The translations under genes were made by a program, and so were the position numbers. A stretch of DNA of 64,000 nucleotides from Rhodoferax potami. GTDB taxonomy: Bacteria > Pseudomonadota > Gammaproteobacteria > Burkholderiales > Burkholderiaceae_C. Each line of letters starts with the position of its first letter. Position 1 is the stretch's first letter. The notes below the pieces were generated by a model, which had not been told where the DNA came from, ran no database searches, and saw only the letters and a list, made by a program, of their open reading frames with translations. Positions 56,902 through 64,000 of the stretch are shown here, in pieces. The DNA lies in contig NZ_JAVBIK010000001.1 of the NCBI RefSeq assembly GCF_032193805.1, positions 2,315,001 to 2,379,000 of the forward strand, read 5' to 3'.

Positions 56902-58509
56902 ATGCCCACTGCTCACTTGGACACTTTTGCGCGCGACAACCTTCCCCCTCCGGAGTTGCAACCGGACTTTCTTTTCAATCTGCCGGAGTTGCAGTTCCCC
57001 GCCCAACTGAATTGCGCCGCCTTGCTGTTGGACCGTCATGTGAATGAAGGGCGGGGTGATCGTCCTTGTGTACGGGGGGGCCACACGCAGTGGACCTACC
57101 GGGAACTCCAGGACCGGGCCGACCGTATTGCCCATGTGTTGACCCGTGACATGGGCCTGGTGCCGGGCAACCGTGTGCTCTTGCATGCCCCCAATACGCC
57201 TATGTCGGTGGCCTGCTGGTTCGGTATTGTCAAAGCCGGGGGCATTGTGGTGGCCACCATGCCCTTGCTGCGCACCAAGGAGCTCAAGCCGATCATCGAC
57301 ATCGGGAAAATCAGCCATGCCTTGTGCGATGCCGGGCTTGCGGACGAGCTATTGGGGGCGGCACAGGCAAGCGCCGGCCTGAAGCACATCCGGTGCTTCA
57401 ATGCGCATGGCGATCAATCGCTGGAAGCGCTCATGACGCGGCACAGCGAACCGTACAGCAACGTGGACACAGCCGCCGATGACACCTGCCTGATTGGCTT
57501 TACCAGCGGTACGACCGGCATTCCCAAGGCGACTCTGCACTTCCACCGCGATGTCATGGCCATCTGTGCCTGCTGGCCGCGCTCAGTGCTCAAAGCCAGC
57601 TCGGACGATGTGTTCATCGGCAGTCCACCATTGGGCTTCACCTTCGGCTTGGGCGGTTTGGTGCTTTTCCCGATGTCTATCGGTGCCTCGACCGTCTTGC
57701 TCGAGAAGGCCGGGCCTGCCCAGTTGCTGGATGGCATTCGCGACTATGGCGCCACCGTGGTCTTCACCGCGCCGACCTCATACCGTGTGATGGCAGCGCG
57801 TGGTGCGGAGGTGCGCGCATCCCGGCTGCGCAAATGCGTTTCCGCTGGCGAAGCCTTGCCCGCGTCCACCCGCACACAGTGGCGCGAGGCAACCGGACTG
57901 GAACTGATTGACGGTATCGGTGCGACAGAGCTGTTGCATATCTTTATCTCCGCGGACGAGGCCAATGCACGCCCGGGAGCTACCGGCAAAGTCATCCCGG
58001 GCTATGAAGCGTGTGTGATGGATGCGACAGGCCATCCGGTTCCACCGGGTACGGTGGGCAAGCTGGCGGTCAAAGGGCCGACCGGGTGCCGCTATCTGAA
58101 CGATGAGCGTCAGAGGGTTTACGTCAAGAACGGCTGGAACATGACGGGCGACGCCTATGTGATGGATGAGGACGGATACTTTTTCTACCAGTCCCGTACC
58201 GACGACATGATTATTTCTGCCGGGTACAACATCGCGGCACCGGACGTAGAGGAAGGCCTGATGCAACACCCCGCAGTGCTGGAATGCGCGGTCGTTGGCG
58301 TGCCTGACGAAGAGCGCGGCCAGATCGTCAAGGCGTATGTGGTGTTGCACCAAGGAAATACGGCAGACGCGGCCATGGTGAAGGCACTGCAGGACTTTGT
58401 TAAAAAGACCATGGCCCCTTACAAGTACCCGCGCGCGATCGCTTTCATGGAAAAACTGCCCCGGACCCAATCCGGCAAGCTGCAGCGTTTTCTTTTGCGT
58501 GATATTTGA
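56902..58509 (+). CDS. 2-aminobenzoate-CoA ligase-type AMP-binding enzyme
   Basis: A 535-residue acyl-adenylate-forming ligase of the benzoate-CoA ligase group. Core motifs are TSGTTGIPKATLHFHRD, the A5-like DGIGATELLHIF, TGDAY, RTDDMIISAGYNIAAPDVEE and the catalytic C-terminal lysine in PRTQSGKLQ. It would activate anthranilate (or salicylate) to its CoA thioester, the first step of this route. ATG 56902 is chosen since GGAG lies just upstream; the in-frame start at 56881 overlaps only unconserved residues. Confidence 0.87.
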   Translation: MPTAHLDTFARDNLPPPELQPDFLFNLPELQFPAQLNCAALLLDRHVNEGRGDRPCVRGGHTQWTYRELQDRADRIAHVLTRDMGLVPGNRVLLHAPNTPMSVACWFGIVKAGGIVVATMPLLRTKELKPIIDIGKISHALCDAGLADELLGAAQASAGLKHIRCFNAHGDQSLEALMTRHSEPYSNVDTAADDTCLIGFTSGTTGIPKATLHFHRDVMAICACWPRSVLKASSDDVFIGSPPLGFTFGLGGLVLFPMSIGASTVLLEKAGPAQLLDGIRDYGATVVFTAPTSYRVMAARGAEVRASRLRKCVSAGEALPASTRTQWREATGLELIDGIGATELLHIFISADEANARPGATGKVIPGYEACVMDATGHPVPPGTVGKLAVKGPTGCRYLNDERQRVYVKNGWNMTGDAYVMDEDGYFFYQSRTDDMIISAGYNIAAPDVEEGLMQHPAVLECAVVGVPDEERGQIVKAYVVLHQGNTADAAMVKALQDFVKKTMAPYKYPRAIAFMEKLPRTQSGKLQRFLLRDI

Positions 58510-58565
58510 GGTCAGAATGGCAAACGCCAGTCCTGACGATTTCCATTAACTCCTGAAAGGCTTCC

Positions 58566-59759
58566 ATGTCTCTTGTCTCCAAGTTCAGTGTCCGCTCAAC
58601 CTTGTTGGCGGCTTGCATCGCAACCAGCATGACTGCCATGGCACAAACGGCAGAACCTGTGAAGGTCGGTTTGTTGAGCACGCTTTCAGGGCCTGGCGCC
58701 GGTTTGGGCGTAGATATCCGGGACGGCTTCCAGCTGGCGGTGAAGCTGGCAGGTAACAAGCTGGGGGGGCGACCCGCAGAAGTGATCGTGGCCGATGACC
58801 AGGCCAGCCCGGATGTAGGGCGCCAAACTGCAGATCGCTTGGTCAAGCGCGACAAGGTGGACTTCATGACCGGCATTGTTTTCTCCAACGTCATGTTGGC
58901 CGCCGGAGCGCCCACTTTTGCATCTCAGACCTTCTACATCAGCGCCAACGCGGGACCGTCGCAGTACGCTGGTGAGCAATGCAACCCTTACTTCTTCAGT
59001 GCTTCGTACCAGAACGACAACATGCATGAAGCGGCAGGACAAGTGGTGCAGGACAAGGGTTTTAAGCGGGTCGCACTGATTGCGCCCAACTACCCTGCCG
59101 GCAAGGATGCGCTCACCGGCTTCAAGCGCTTTTACAAGGGGGAAGTCGCCTCTGAATCATTGCCTGCATTAAATCAGCTCAACTTCGGCACTGAGCTCTC
59201 ACAATTGCGGCCATCCAAGGCGGATGCGGTGTACATCTTTTTGCCCGGCGGTATGGGGATTAACTTCATCAAGCAGTTTGTGGCTGCAGGCTTGTCCAAA
59301 GACATGACCCTGTTTGGTCCCGGTTTCTCAGGAGATGAGGATGTGATCAAGGCCGTGGGCGAGCCCATGTTGGGCATGTTCAACACCAGCCAATGGGCGC
59401 ACGATATGGACAACGCAGCCAATAAGAAGTTTGTCGCCGAGTTCGAAAAGGAATACGGCCGTTTGCCTACCCTCTATGCTGCCCAAGGCTATGACGCTGC
59501 CCAATTGATCAACGCCGCAGTTCGCGACAGCAAGGGCAAACTTGAGGACAAGGCCGCAGTGCGTAAAGCGCTGGAAGCTGCAAAGTTTGACTCCGTGCGT
59601 GGCGCATTCAAGTTCAACAACAACCACTTCCCCGTTCAGGACTACTACCTCCGGGTAATCACCAAAGACAGCAAAGGGCGTGTGACCAACCGCATGATGG
59701 GTGCAGTCCTGAAGAAGCACGCAGACGCCTACGCAAGCCAGTGCAAGATGCCCGGCTGA
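58566..59759 (+). CDS. HAAT ABC importer 2, substrate-binding protein
   Basis: A 397-residue periplasmic binding protein with signal peptide (KFSVRSTLLAACIATSMTA, cleavage near AMA/QTA) and a Peripla_BP_6 domain beginning VKVGLLSTLSGPGAGLGVDI. Its place inside the anthranilate-type operon points to an aromatic acid substrate. It lies 56 bp after the ligase gene. Confidence 0.9.
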   Translation: MSLVSKFSVRSTLLAACIATSMTAMAQTAEPVKVGLLSTLSGPGAGLGVDIRDGFQLAVKLAGNKLGGRPAEVIVADDQASPDVGRQTADRLVKRDKVDFMTGIVFSNVMLAAGAPTFASQTFYISANAGPSQYAGEQCNPYFFSASYQNDNMHEAAGQVVQDKGFKRVALIAPNYPAGKDALTGFKRFYKGEVASESLPALNQLNFGTELSQLRPSKADAVYIFLPGGMGINFIKQFVAAGLSKDMTLFGPGFSGDEDVIKAVGEPMLGMFNTSQWAHDMDNAANKKFVAEFEKEYGRLPTLYAAQGYDAAQLINAAVRDSKGKLEDKAAVRKALEAAKFDSVRGAFKFNNNHFPVQDYYLRVITKDSKGRVTNRMMGAVLKKHADAYASQCKMPG

Positions 59760-59784
59760 ACTCCGTGCGCACCGTTTTCTGCCC

Positions 59785-60705
59785 ATGAATTCAATTCTTT
59801 TGTTGGAGCAGGCCTTCAATGGCCTGCAGTTCGGTTTGATGTTGTTCCTGCTTGCCGCCGGGCTGACCCTGGTCTTTGGCATCATGGACATGATCAACCT
59901 TGCCCACGGTTCCCTTTACATGGTGGGGGCCTATCTGATTGCGGCGATCACGGCCGCGACCGGGAGCTATTGGTGGGGCCTCGCTGGCGGGGTTTTGGGG
60001 GCGGGGGTATTCGGTGCGGTGTTGGAGCTCAGCATCCTGCGCCATTTTTATCAACGCGATCACCTTTCGCAGGTGCTGGGTACCTTCGCCATTCTGTTGA
60101 TGTGCAACGAAGGTGTTCGCCTGATTTGGGGCGCACAACCGGTCCCCTTGAACACGCCGGATATGCTTGCAGGGCCGGTCGAAGTTTTACCGGGCTTTTT
60201 CTACTCCTCGTTCAGCCTGTTCATCATCGGAGTGGGGCTGTTGGTGGCCTTGCTGATGTATGTGCTCATTACGCGCACCCGTTTGGGGATGCAGGTGCGG
60301 GCCGGCGCAGCTAACCGTGAAATGGCGATGGCAATGGGGGTGAATGTGTCCGCCTTGTTCACTGCCATCTTTGCGTTGGGAGCGGCACTGTGTGGTGTAG
60401 CGGGTGGCATGCTCGGGCCGGTGCTGGCGGTTCAGGTCGGCATGGGAGAGAGCATTTTGATTGTGGCCTTCGTGGTCATTGTGATCGGTGGCATCGGCTC
60501 CATCCGTGGCGCTTTTCTGGGGGCTTTGCTGGTGGGTGTCATTGACACCGCTGGTCGCACTTTTATGCCGCTGCTCTTTTCCCGTTTGATGTCGCCCGAG
60601 GCTGCGGCGAATGCGGCACCTGCGGTGGCGTCCATTCTCATTTACCTGCTGATGGCGACCGTTTTGTTTTTCAAACCACGGGGCTTGTTTCCTACCCATG
60701 GCTAA
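59785..60705 (+). CDS. HAAT ABC importer 2, permease LivH-type
   Basis: A 306-residue LivH-type permease with about eight spans, the FGIMDMINLAHGSLYMVGAY block (about residues 31-50) and the docking loop TRLGMQVRAGAANREMAMAM. Its stop overlaps the start of the LivM gene by 8 bp. Confidence 0.92.
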   Translation: MNSILLLEQAFNGLQFGLMLFLLAAGLTLVFGIMDMINLAHGSLYMVGAYLIAAITAATGSYWWGLAGGVLGAGVFGAVLELSILRHFYQRDHLSQVLGTFAILLMCNEGVRLIWGAQPVPLNTPDMLAGPVEVLPGFFYSSFSLFIIGVGLLVALLMYVLITRTRLGMQVRAGAANREMAMAMGVNVSALFTAIFALGAALCGVAGGMLGPVLAVQVGMGESILIVAFVVIVIGGIGSIRGAFLGALLVGVIDTAGRTFMPLLFSRLMSPEAAANAAPAVASILIYLLMATVLFFKPRGLFPTHG

Positions 60706-61674
60706 TGCATCACCGTCCAGCCTCTTGGACCATTCTTTGCACCTGCGCTGGTCGCTGCCCCTGTTGGCGTTGCTGGTCGCATTTCCTTTTCTGGCCGGCG
60801 CGCTGGGGGGGATTTTTACGTCACGCTCGCCAGCCGCATTCTGATCTTTGCGTTGGCTGCAACCAGCTTGAACCTCATACTCGGCTTCGGGGGGATGGTG
60901 AGCTTCGGGCATGCCGCTTTTGTCGGCTTGGGGGCGTATACCGTGGCCATCGGCATGCAGGAAGGCTTAGCCAGTGCATGGCTGGCTTGGCCACTTGCCA
61001 TGGGCGTCAGTGCGCTGGGTGCTCTGGTCATTGGAGCGATCAGCCTGCGAACCCAAGGGGTGTACTTCATCATGATCACTCTGGCATTTGCCCAGATGCT
61101 GTACTTCATGGTGGTGTCGCTCAAGGCCTATGGCGGAGAAGACGGTCTGACGATGGCTGCGCGATCCGCCATCGCGCCGGCCATCAACCTCGCCTTGGAT
61201 CGGCATTTTTACTATGTCACGCTGGCGCTCGTTGTCGTAGCGATCTTTCTGGTTGCCAGATTGTTGAATGCCCGCTTTGGCCACACCTTGCAAGCCATTC
61301 GGGAGAACGAGAGCCGGATGATGGCCATCGGATTCCCGGTGTACCGCTACAAGCTGGTGGCTTTCACGCTGGCTGGCGCTCTGGCCGGCCTCGCAGGCGC
61401 TTTGATGGCCAACCTCGGGGGCTTCGCCAGTCCCTCTCTCATGCAGTGGAGCCAGTCCGGCATGTTGATGATCATGGTCATTCTGGGTGGCGTGGGCTAT
61501 TTGTACGGTGGACTGACGGGTGCGGTGTTCTTTCTGTTGCTGGAAGAGTTGCTGAGCCACTACACGATTCACTGGCAACTGGGCTTGGGGGCGGTGCTTT
61601 TGTTGGTGGTCTTGGTGGCTCCCAATGGCCTGGCGAGTTTGATGGCACGTAGTTGGGGGAGGGCGCATGGCTGA
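60698..61674 (+). CDS. HAAT ABC importer 2, permease LivM-type, frameshifted at a G tract
   Basis: From ATG 60698 the protein begins MANASPSSLLDHSLHLRWSL and continues into a hydrophobic span, but the frame is lost at the seven-G run 60805-60811 and stops soon after. The conserved LivM body (SLNLILGFGGMVSFGHAAF onward) continues in another frame to 61674. With one more G the text reads ALGGDFYVTLASRILIFALA and gives an uninterrupted 325-residue LivM. The frame downstream could only start at an internal codon near 60853, without the first membrane span. Homopolymer sequencing error is most likely; slippage in the tract is possible. Confidence 0.85.
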
Positions 61675-62434
61675 GCGCGTGTTGCATGTCGACAAATTGG
61701 TCAAGCGCTTTGGAGGATTGGTTGCGACCAATCACGCGGAGCTGGCGGTCGAGCGCGGAAGCATCCACGCACTGATCGGTCCGAACGGGGCCGGGAAGAC
61801 GACGCTGATTCATCAAATATCAGGCGCATTGCGTCCGGATGAAGGCGCGATTTTCTTCGGCGGGCGTGATGTAACCCGCATGCCCATGCACCAACGGGCG
61901 TTGGCGGGGTTGGTGCGGTCCTATCAGATCACCAGTATTTTTAAAAAGCTCTCGGTGTTGGACAACCTGGCTTTGGCGGTGCAAGCCCGCACCGGCAGCA
62001 GCATGCGCTTCTGGGCTCCTGCGCGGGGGGAGTCGGACCGTTATGCGCAAGCAGATGCGGTAGCCCGTCGCATTGGCCTCGATAGCAAGTTGCAGGCCTT
62101 GGCGGGCGCGCTGTCCCACGGTCAACAACGTCAGCTGGAACTGGGTCTGGCGCTGGCCGTGAAGCCGCAATTGCTGCTGCTGGATGAGCCTATGGCAGGC
62201 ATGGGGCCCGATGAGTCGGAAAAGATGGTGGAGCTTCTGAGTGGTTTGCGTGGCGAGCAAACGATTCTGCTGGTAGAGCACGACATGGATGCGGTGTTCC
62301 GCCTGGCTGACCGCATTTCGACCTTGGTGTCCGGGCGGGTAATCGCTACGGGCACCGCCCAGGAAATCAAAGATAACCCGGAGGTGCGGCAGGCCTACCT
62401 GGGTGATGAGGCAAATCACGCGGTTGCGCACTGA
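61667..62434 (+). CDS. HAAT ABC importer 2, ATPase LivG-type
   Basis: A 255-residue ATPase with Walker A GPNGAGKTT, signature LSHGQQRQLELGLAL, Walker B LLLLDEPMAGMGP and switch His in LLVEHDMDAVF, followed by the LivG-type end QAYLGDEANHA. It overlaps the LivM gene by 8 bp. Confidence 0.92.
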   Translation: MAERVLHVDKLVKRFGGLVATNHAELAVERGSIHALIGPNGAGKTTLIHQISGALRPDEGAIFFGGRDVTRMPMHQRALAGLVRSYQITSIFKKLSVLDNLALAVQARTGSSMRFWAPARGESDRYAQADAVARRIGLDSKLQALAGALSHGQQRQLELGLALAVKPQLLLLDEPMAGMGPDESEKMVELLSGLRGEQTILLVEHDMDAVFRLADRISTLVSGRVIATGTAQEIKDNPEVRQAYLGDEANHAVAH

Positions 62435-62452
62435 CCCAAGACAGGATTATTC

Positions 62453-63163
62453 GTGGACACACTGTTGGAAATCGAGGATTTGCAAACTGCTTATGGAAGT
62501 AGCCAAGTGCTATTTGGCGTAGGCTTTTCCATGCGCTCAGGCGCAGTCGCCACGTTGCTCGGTCGCAATGGAATGGGAAAGACAACGACAGTCCGCTCCA
62601 TTACCGGGTTGACGTCGCCGCGCGGTGGGGTGATACGGTTTTTGGGCGAACGCATTGACGGAATGCGACCGGATCGAATAGCCCGTATGGGCATGGCGGT
62701 GGTGCCGGAAGGGCGCATGATTTTCTCGAGCCTGTCGGTTCAAGAAAATTTGCTGGCGTTTGCCGGAAACCGTTGCCACAGCAAAGCGCCCTGGACGCTG
62801 GACCGGGTGTATGACCTGTTTCCACGCCTGAAGGAGCGGGCCCGGAATATGGGGAACCAACTCTCCGGTGGCGAGCAGCAGATGCTCGCAATCGGCCGGG
62901 CACTCATGACGAACCCGCATTTGCTGATTCTGGATGAAGCCACTGAGGGCCTGGCGCCCTTGATCCGTGAGGACATCTGGCAGTGCTTGTCTACCCTGAA
63001 GGCGGCGGGCCAGAGTATTCTGGTGATCGACAAGTATGTGCAAAGGTTGGTTGCGTTGGCCGACCACCACACGATTCTGGAGCGGGGGCGGGTTGCGTGG
63101 CACGGGGATTCCGCGGCGCTGGCCGCTCAGCCCGAGGTCTGGCATCGCTATGTCGGGGTGTGA
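62453..63163 (+). CDS. HAAT ABC importer 2, ATPase LivF-type
   Basis: A 236-residue ATPase starting at GTG 62453. Walker A is GRNGMGKTT, the signature LSGGEQQMLAIGRAL and Walker B LLILDEATEGLAP. The usual VEQN/VEQH switch region reads VIDKYVQRL, so the H-loop residue is not conserved. Its stop overlaps the thioesterase start as GTGA. Confidence 0.9.
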   Translation: MDTLLEIEDLQTAYGSSQVLFGVGFSMRSGAVATLLGRNGMGKTTTVRSITGLTSPRGGVIRFLGERIDGMRPDRIARMGMAVVPEGRMIFSSLSVQENLLAFAGNRCHSKAPWTLDRVYDLFPRLKERARNMGNQLSGGEQQMLAIGRALMTNPHLLILDEATEGLAPLIREDIWQCLSTLKAAGQSILVIDKYVQRLVALADHHTILERGRVAWHGDSAALAAQPEVWHRYVGV

Positions 63164-63633
63164 GTGTGGTGGTGTGTCCGGACTCACCTTTGGCCCAAGT
63201 GACCTTTCAGGTTCGTCGCAGGGTCCGTTTCTCTGACTGCGATCCGGCAGGCATGGTGTTTTATCCGCAGTACTTCGTCATGCTCAATGCGCTGGTCGAA
63301 GATTGGTTCACCGAAGGCCTGCAGGTGAACTATGCCCAATTCCTCGGTGTACGTCGCCTGGGCTTGCCGATGGCCTCGCTTCAATGCGATTTCAAGTTTC
63401 CCAGCCGCATGGGGGAGGACATCGTCTTGCAACTTCGCTTGCTTAAAGTGGGCAAGCGCTCGCTCACACTGGGTGTGGAGTGCTGTGGCACCGAGGTGGT
63501 GCCCTCGGTCCGCTGGCGTGCCCAGGCGGTGATCGTGACGACTTCCTTGGCCGATGACCGCTCTATTCCCATACCCGCCGATGTGCTCGAAGGCATCGCG
63601 CGTTGGCAACAACACTCAGGAGACAAGTTATGA
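63160..63633 (+). CDS. 4-hydroxybenzoyl-CoA thioesterase-like hotdog protein
   Basis: A 157-residue hotdog-fold thioesterase. The catalytic motif RFSDCDPAGMVFYPQYF (about residues 22-38) matches the 4-hydroxybenzoyl-CoA thioesterase family, with the active-site Asp. GTG 63160 is chosen because it overlaps the LivF stop as GTGA; further GTG codons follow at 63166-63172. It could release CoA from dead-end thioesters or the ring-derived acyl-CoA. It ends in an ATGA overlap with the next gene. Confidence 0.85.
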   Translation: MSVVVCPDSPLAQVTFQVRRRVRFSDCDPAGMVFYPQYFVMLNALVEDWFTEGLQVNYAQFLGVRRLGLPMASLQCDFKFPSRMGEDIVLQLRLLKVGKRSLTLGVECCGTEVVPSVRWRAQAVIVTTSLADDRSIPIPADVLEGIARWQQHSGDKL

Positions 63634-64000
63634 CCCAAGTTCTTCAGCCCGCCCACTGGGCCCGTCCGCGCGGATACGCGAATGGCGTGATGGCGCGAGG
63701 TCAAATGGTTTTTGTGGCGGGAATGATTGGCTGGGATGCCCAATGTGAGTTCCACACTGACGATCTGGCAGGTCAAGTCCGCCAGGCGCTGCGCAATATT
63801 GTGGAAGTTTTGAACGAGGCGGGCGCAAAGCCCGAACACATCACGCGGATGACGTGGTATGTCACGGACAAGCGTGAATATGTAGCTGCTTACCCTGAGA
63901 TTGGCAAAGCATTCCGCGAGATCATCGGCAGCTTCAACGCCGCCATGACGGCAGTCCAGGTGCAAGCCTTGGTGGAAGACCGCGCCAAAGTTGAGATTGA
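63630..64000 (+). CDS. RidA-family protein, cut by the window edge
   Basis: The first 123 residues of a RidA/YjgF-type protein (usual length about 130), starting in an ATGA overlap with the thioesterase gene. Visible blocks are GQMVFVAGMIGWDAQCEF, GQVRQALRNIVEVLNEAG and TRMTWYVTDKREYVAAYPEI, and the C-terminal FNAAMTAVQVQALVEDRAK. Classical RidA has an arginine in the place near AMTAVQV (usually RxxV), which is not clear here, so deaminase activity needs testing. RidA proteins hydrolyse enamines and imines, which fits an amino-substituted ring intermediate in this operon. Confidence 0.85.
   Translation, partial: MTQVLQPAHWARPRGYANGVMARGQMVFVAGMIGWDAQCEFHTDDLAGQVRQALRNIVEVLNEAGAKPEHITRMTWYVTDKREYVAAYPEIGKAFREIIGSFNAAMTAVQVQALVEDRAKVEI

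Noticed and set aside
60705..61652. Open frame of 315 codons overlapping the second livM gene
   Set aside because: It is an out-of-frame reading of livM rich in Cys, Arg and His, without membrane character; the true gene is the frameshifted livM.

Overview
The window reads as a chromosomal segment of a betaproteobacterium of the order Burkholderiales, most likely family Comamonadaceae (Rhodoferax/Curvibacter/Acidovorax-like). This rests on the ribosomal gene order, a protocatechuate 4,5-cleavage cluster in the same order as the Comamonas pmd operon, several HAAT and Bug-type transport genes, and the type of short intergenic repeats. No phage, insertion sequence, CRISPR array or replication origin was found.

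Region 1 (1-11360) handles glycerol. On the minus strand lie a partial DUF1800 lipoprotein gene, proC, glpK and a DeoR-type glpR. Divergent from glpR is a glycerol ABC importer in the order of the rhizobial glpSTPQUV system, followed by glpD. Imported glycerol would be phosphorylated by GlpK and oxidised by GlpD. The two ATPases have complementary defects, leaving one good ATP site. The binding-protein gene glpV carries a one-base frameshift.

Region 2 (11367-20442) is the spc plus alpha ribosomal cluster, rplN to rplQ with secY and rpoA, starting from its own promoter behind glpD. It ends with an initiator tRNA gene and a terminator. Region 3 (20565-24503) holds two uncharacterised genes, an SbtA-like bicarbonate transporter divergent from a CbbR-like LysR gene, and a ParB-like gene.

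Region 4 (24659-38586) joins uptake and aromatic breakdown: a HAAT ABC importer, an orphan Bug solute receptor, an AEC carrier, a LysR regulator, a ModA-like protein, and ligJ-ligK-ligI-ligA-ligB-ligC, which take protocatechuate to pyruvate and oxaloacetate. A pair of nested inverted repeats lies between ligJ and ligK.

Region 5 (38656-50914) is mixed: DUF2721 protein, molybdopterin oxidoreductase, M20 amidohydrolase, coaX, a frameshifted fused acyl-CoA mutase (icmF) behind a perfect 22-bp palindrome, a membrane GGDEF-EAL protein and an alpha/beta hydrolase. Region 6 (51091-64000) is one long operon-like run for a CoA-dependent aerobic route, best matching 2-aminobenzoate (anthranilate): two-domain monooxygenase/reductase, SDR, MarR, enoyl-CoA hydratase, acyl-CoA dehydrogenase, CoA ligase, a second HAAT importer (its LivM frameshifted at a G tract), a thioesterase and a RidA-family gene cut by the window edge.

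Three otherwise intact genes (glpV, icmF, the second livM) each carry a single-base indel. Residual assembly errors are the simplest explanation, but real mutations cannot be excluded from sequence alone.
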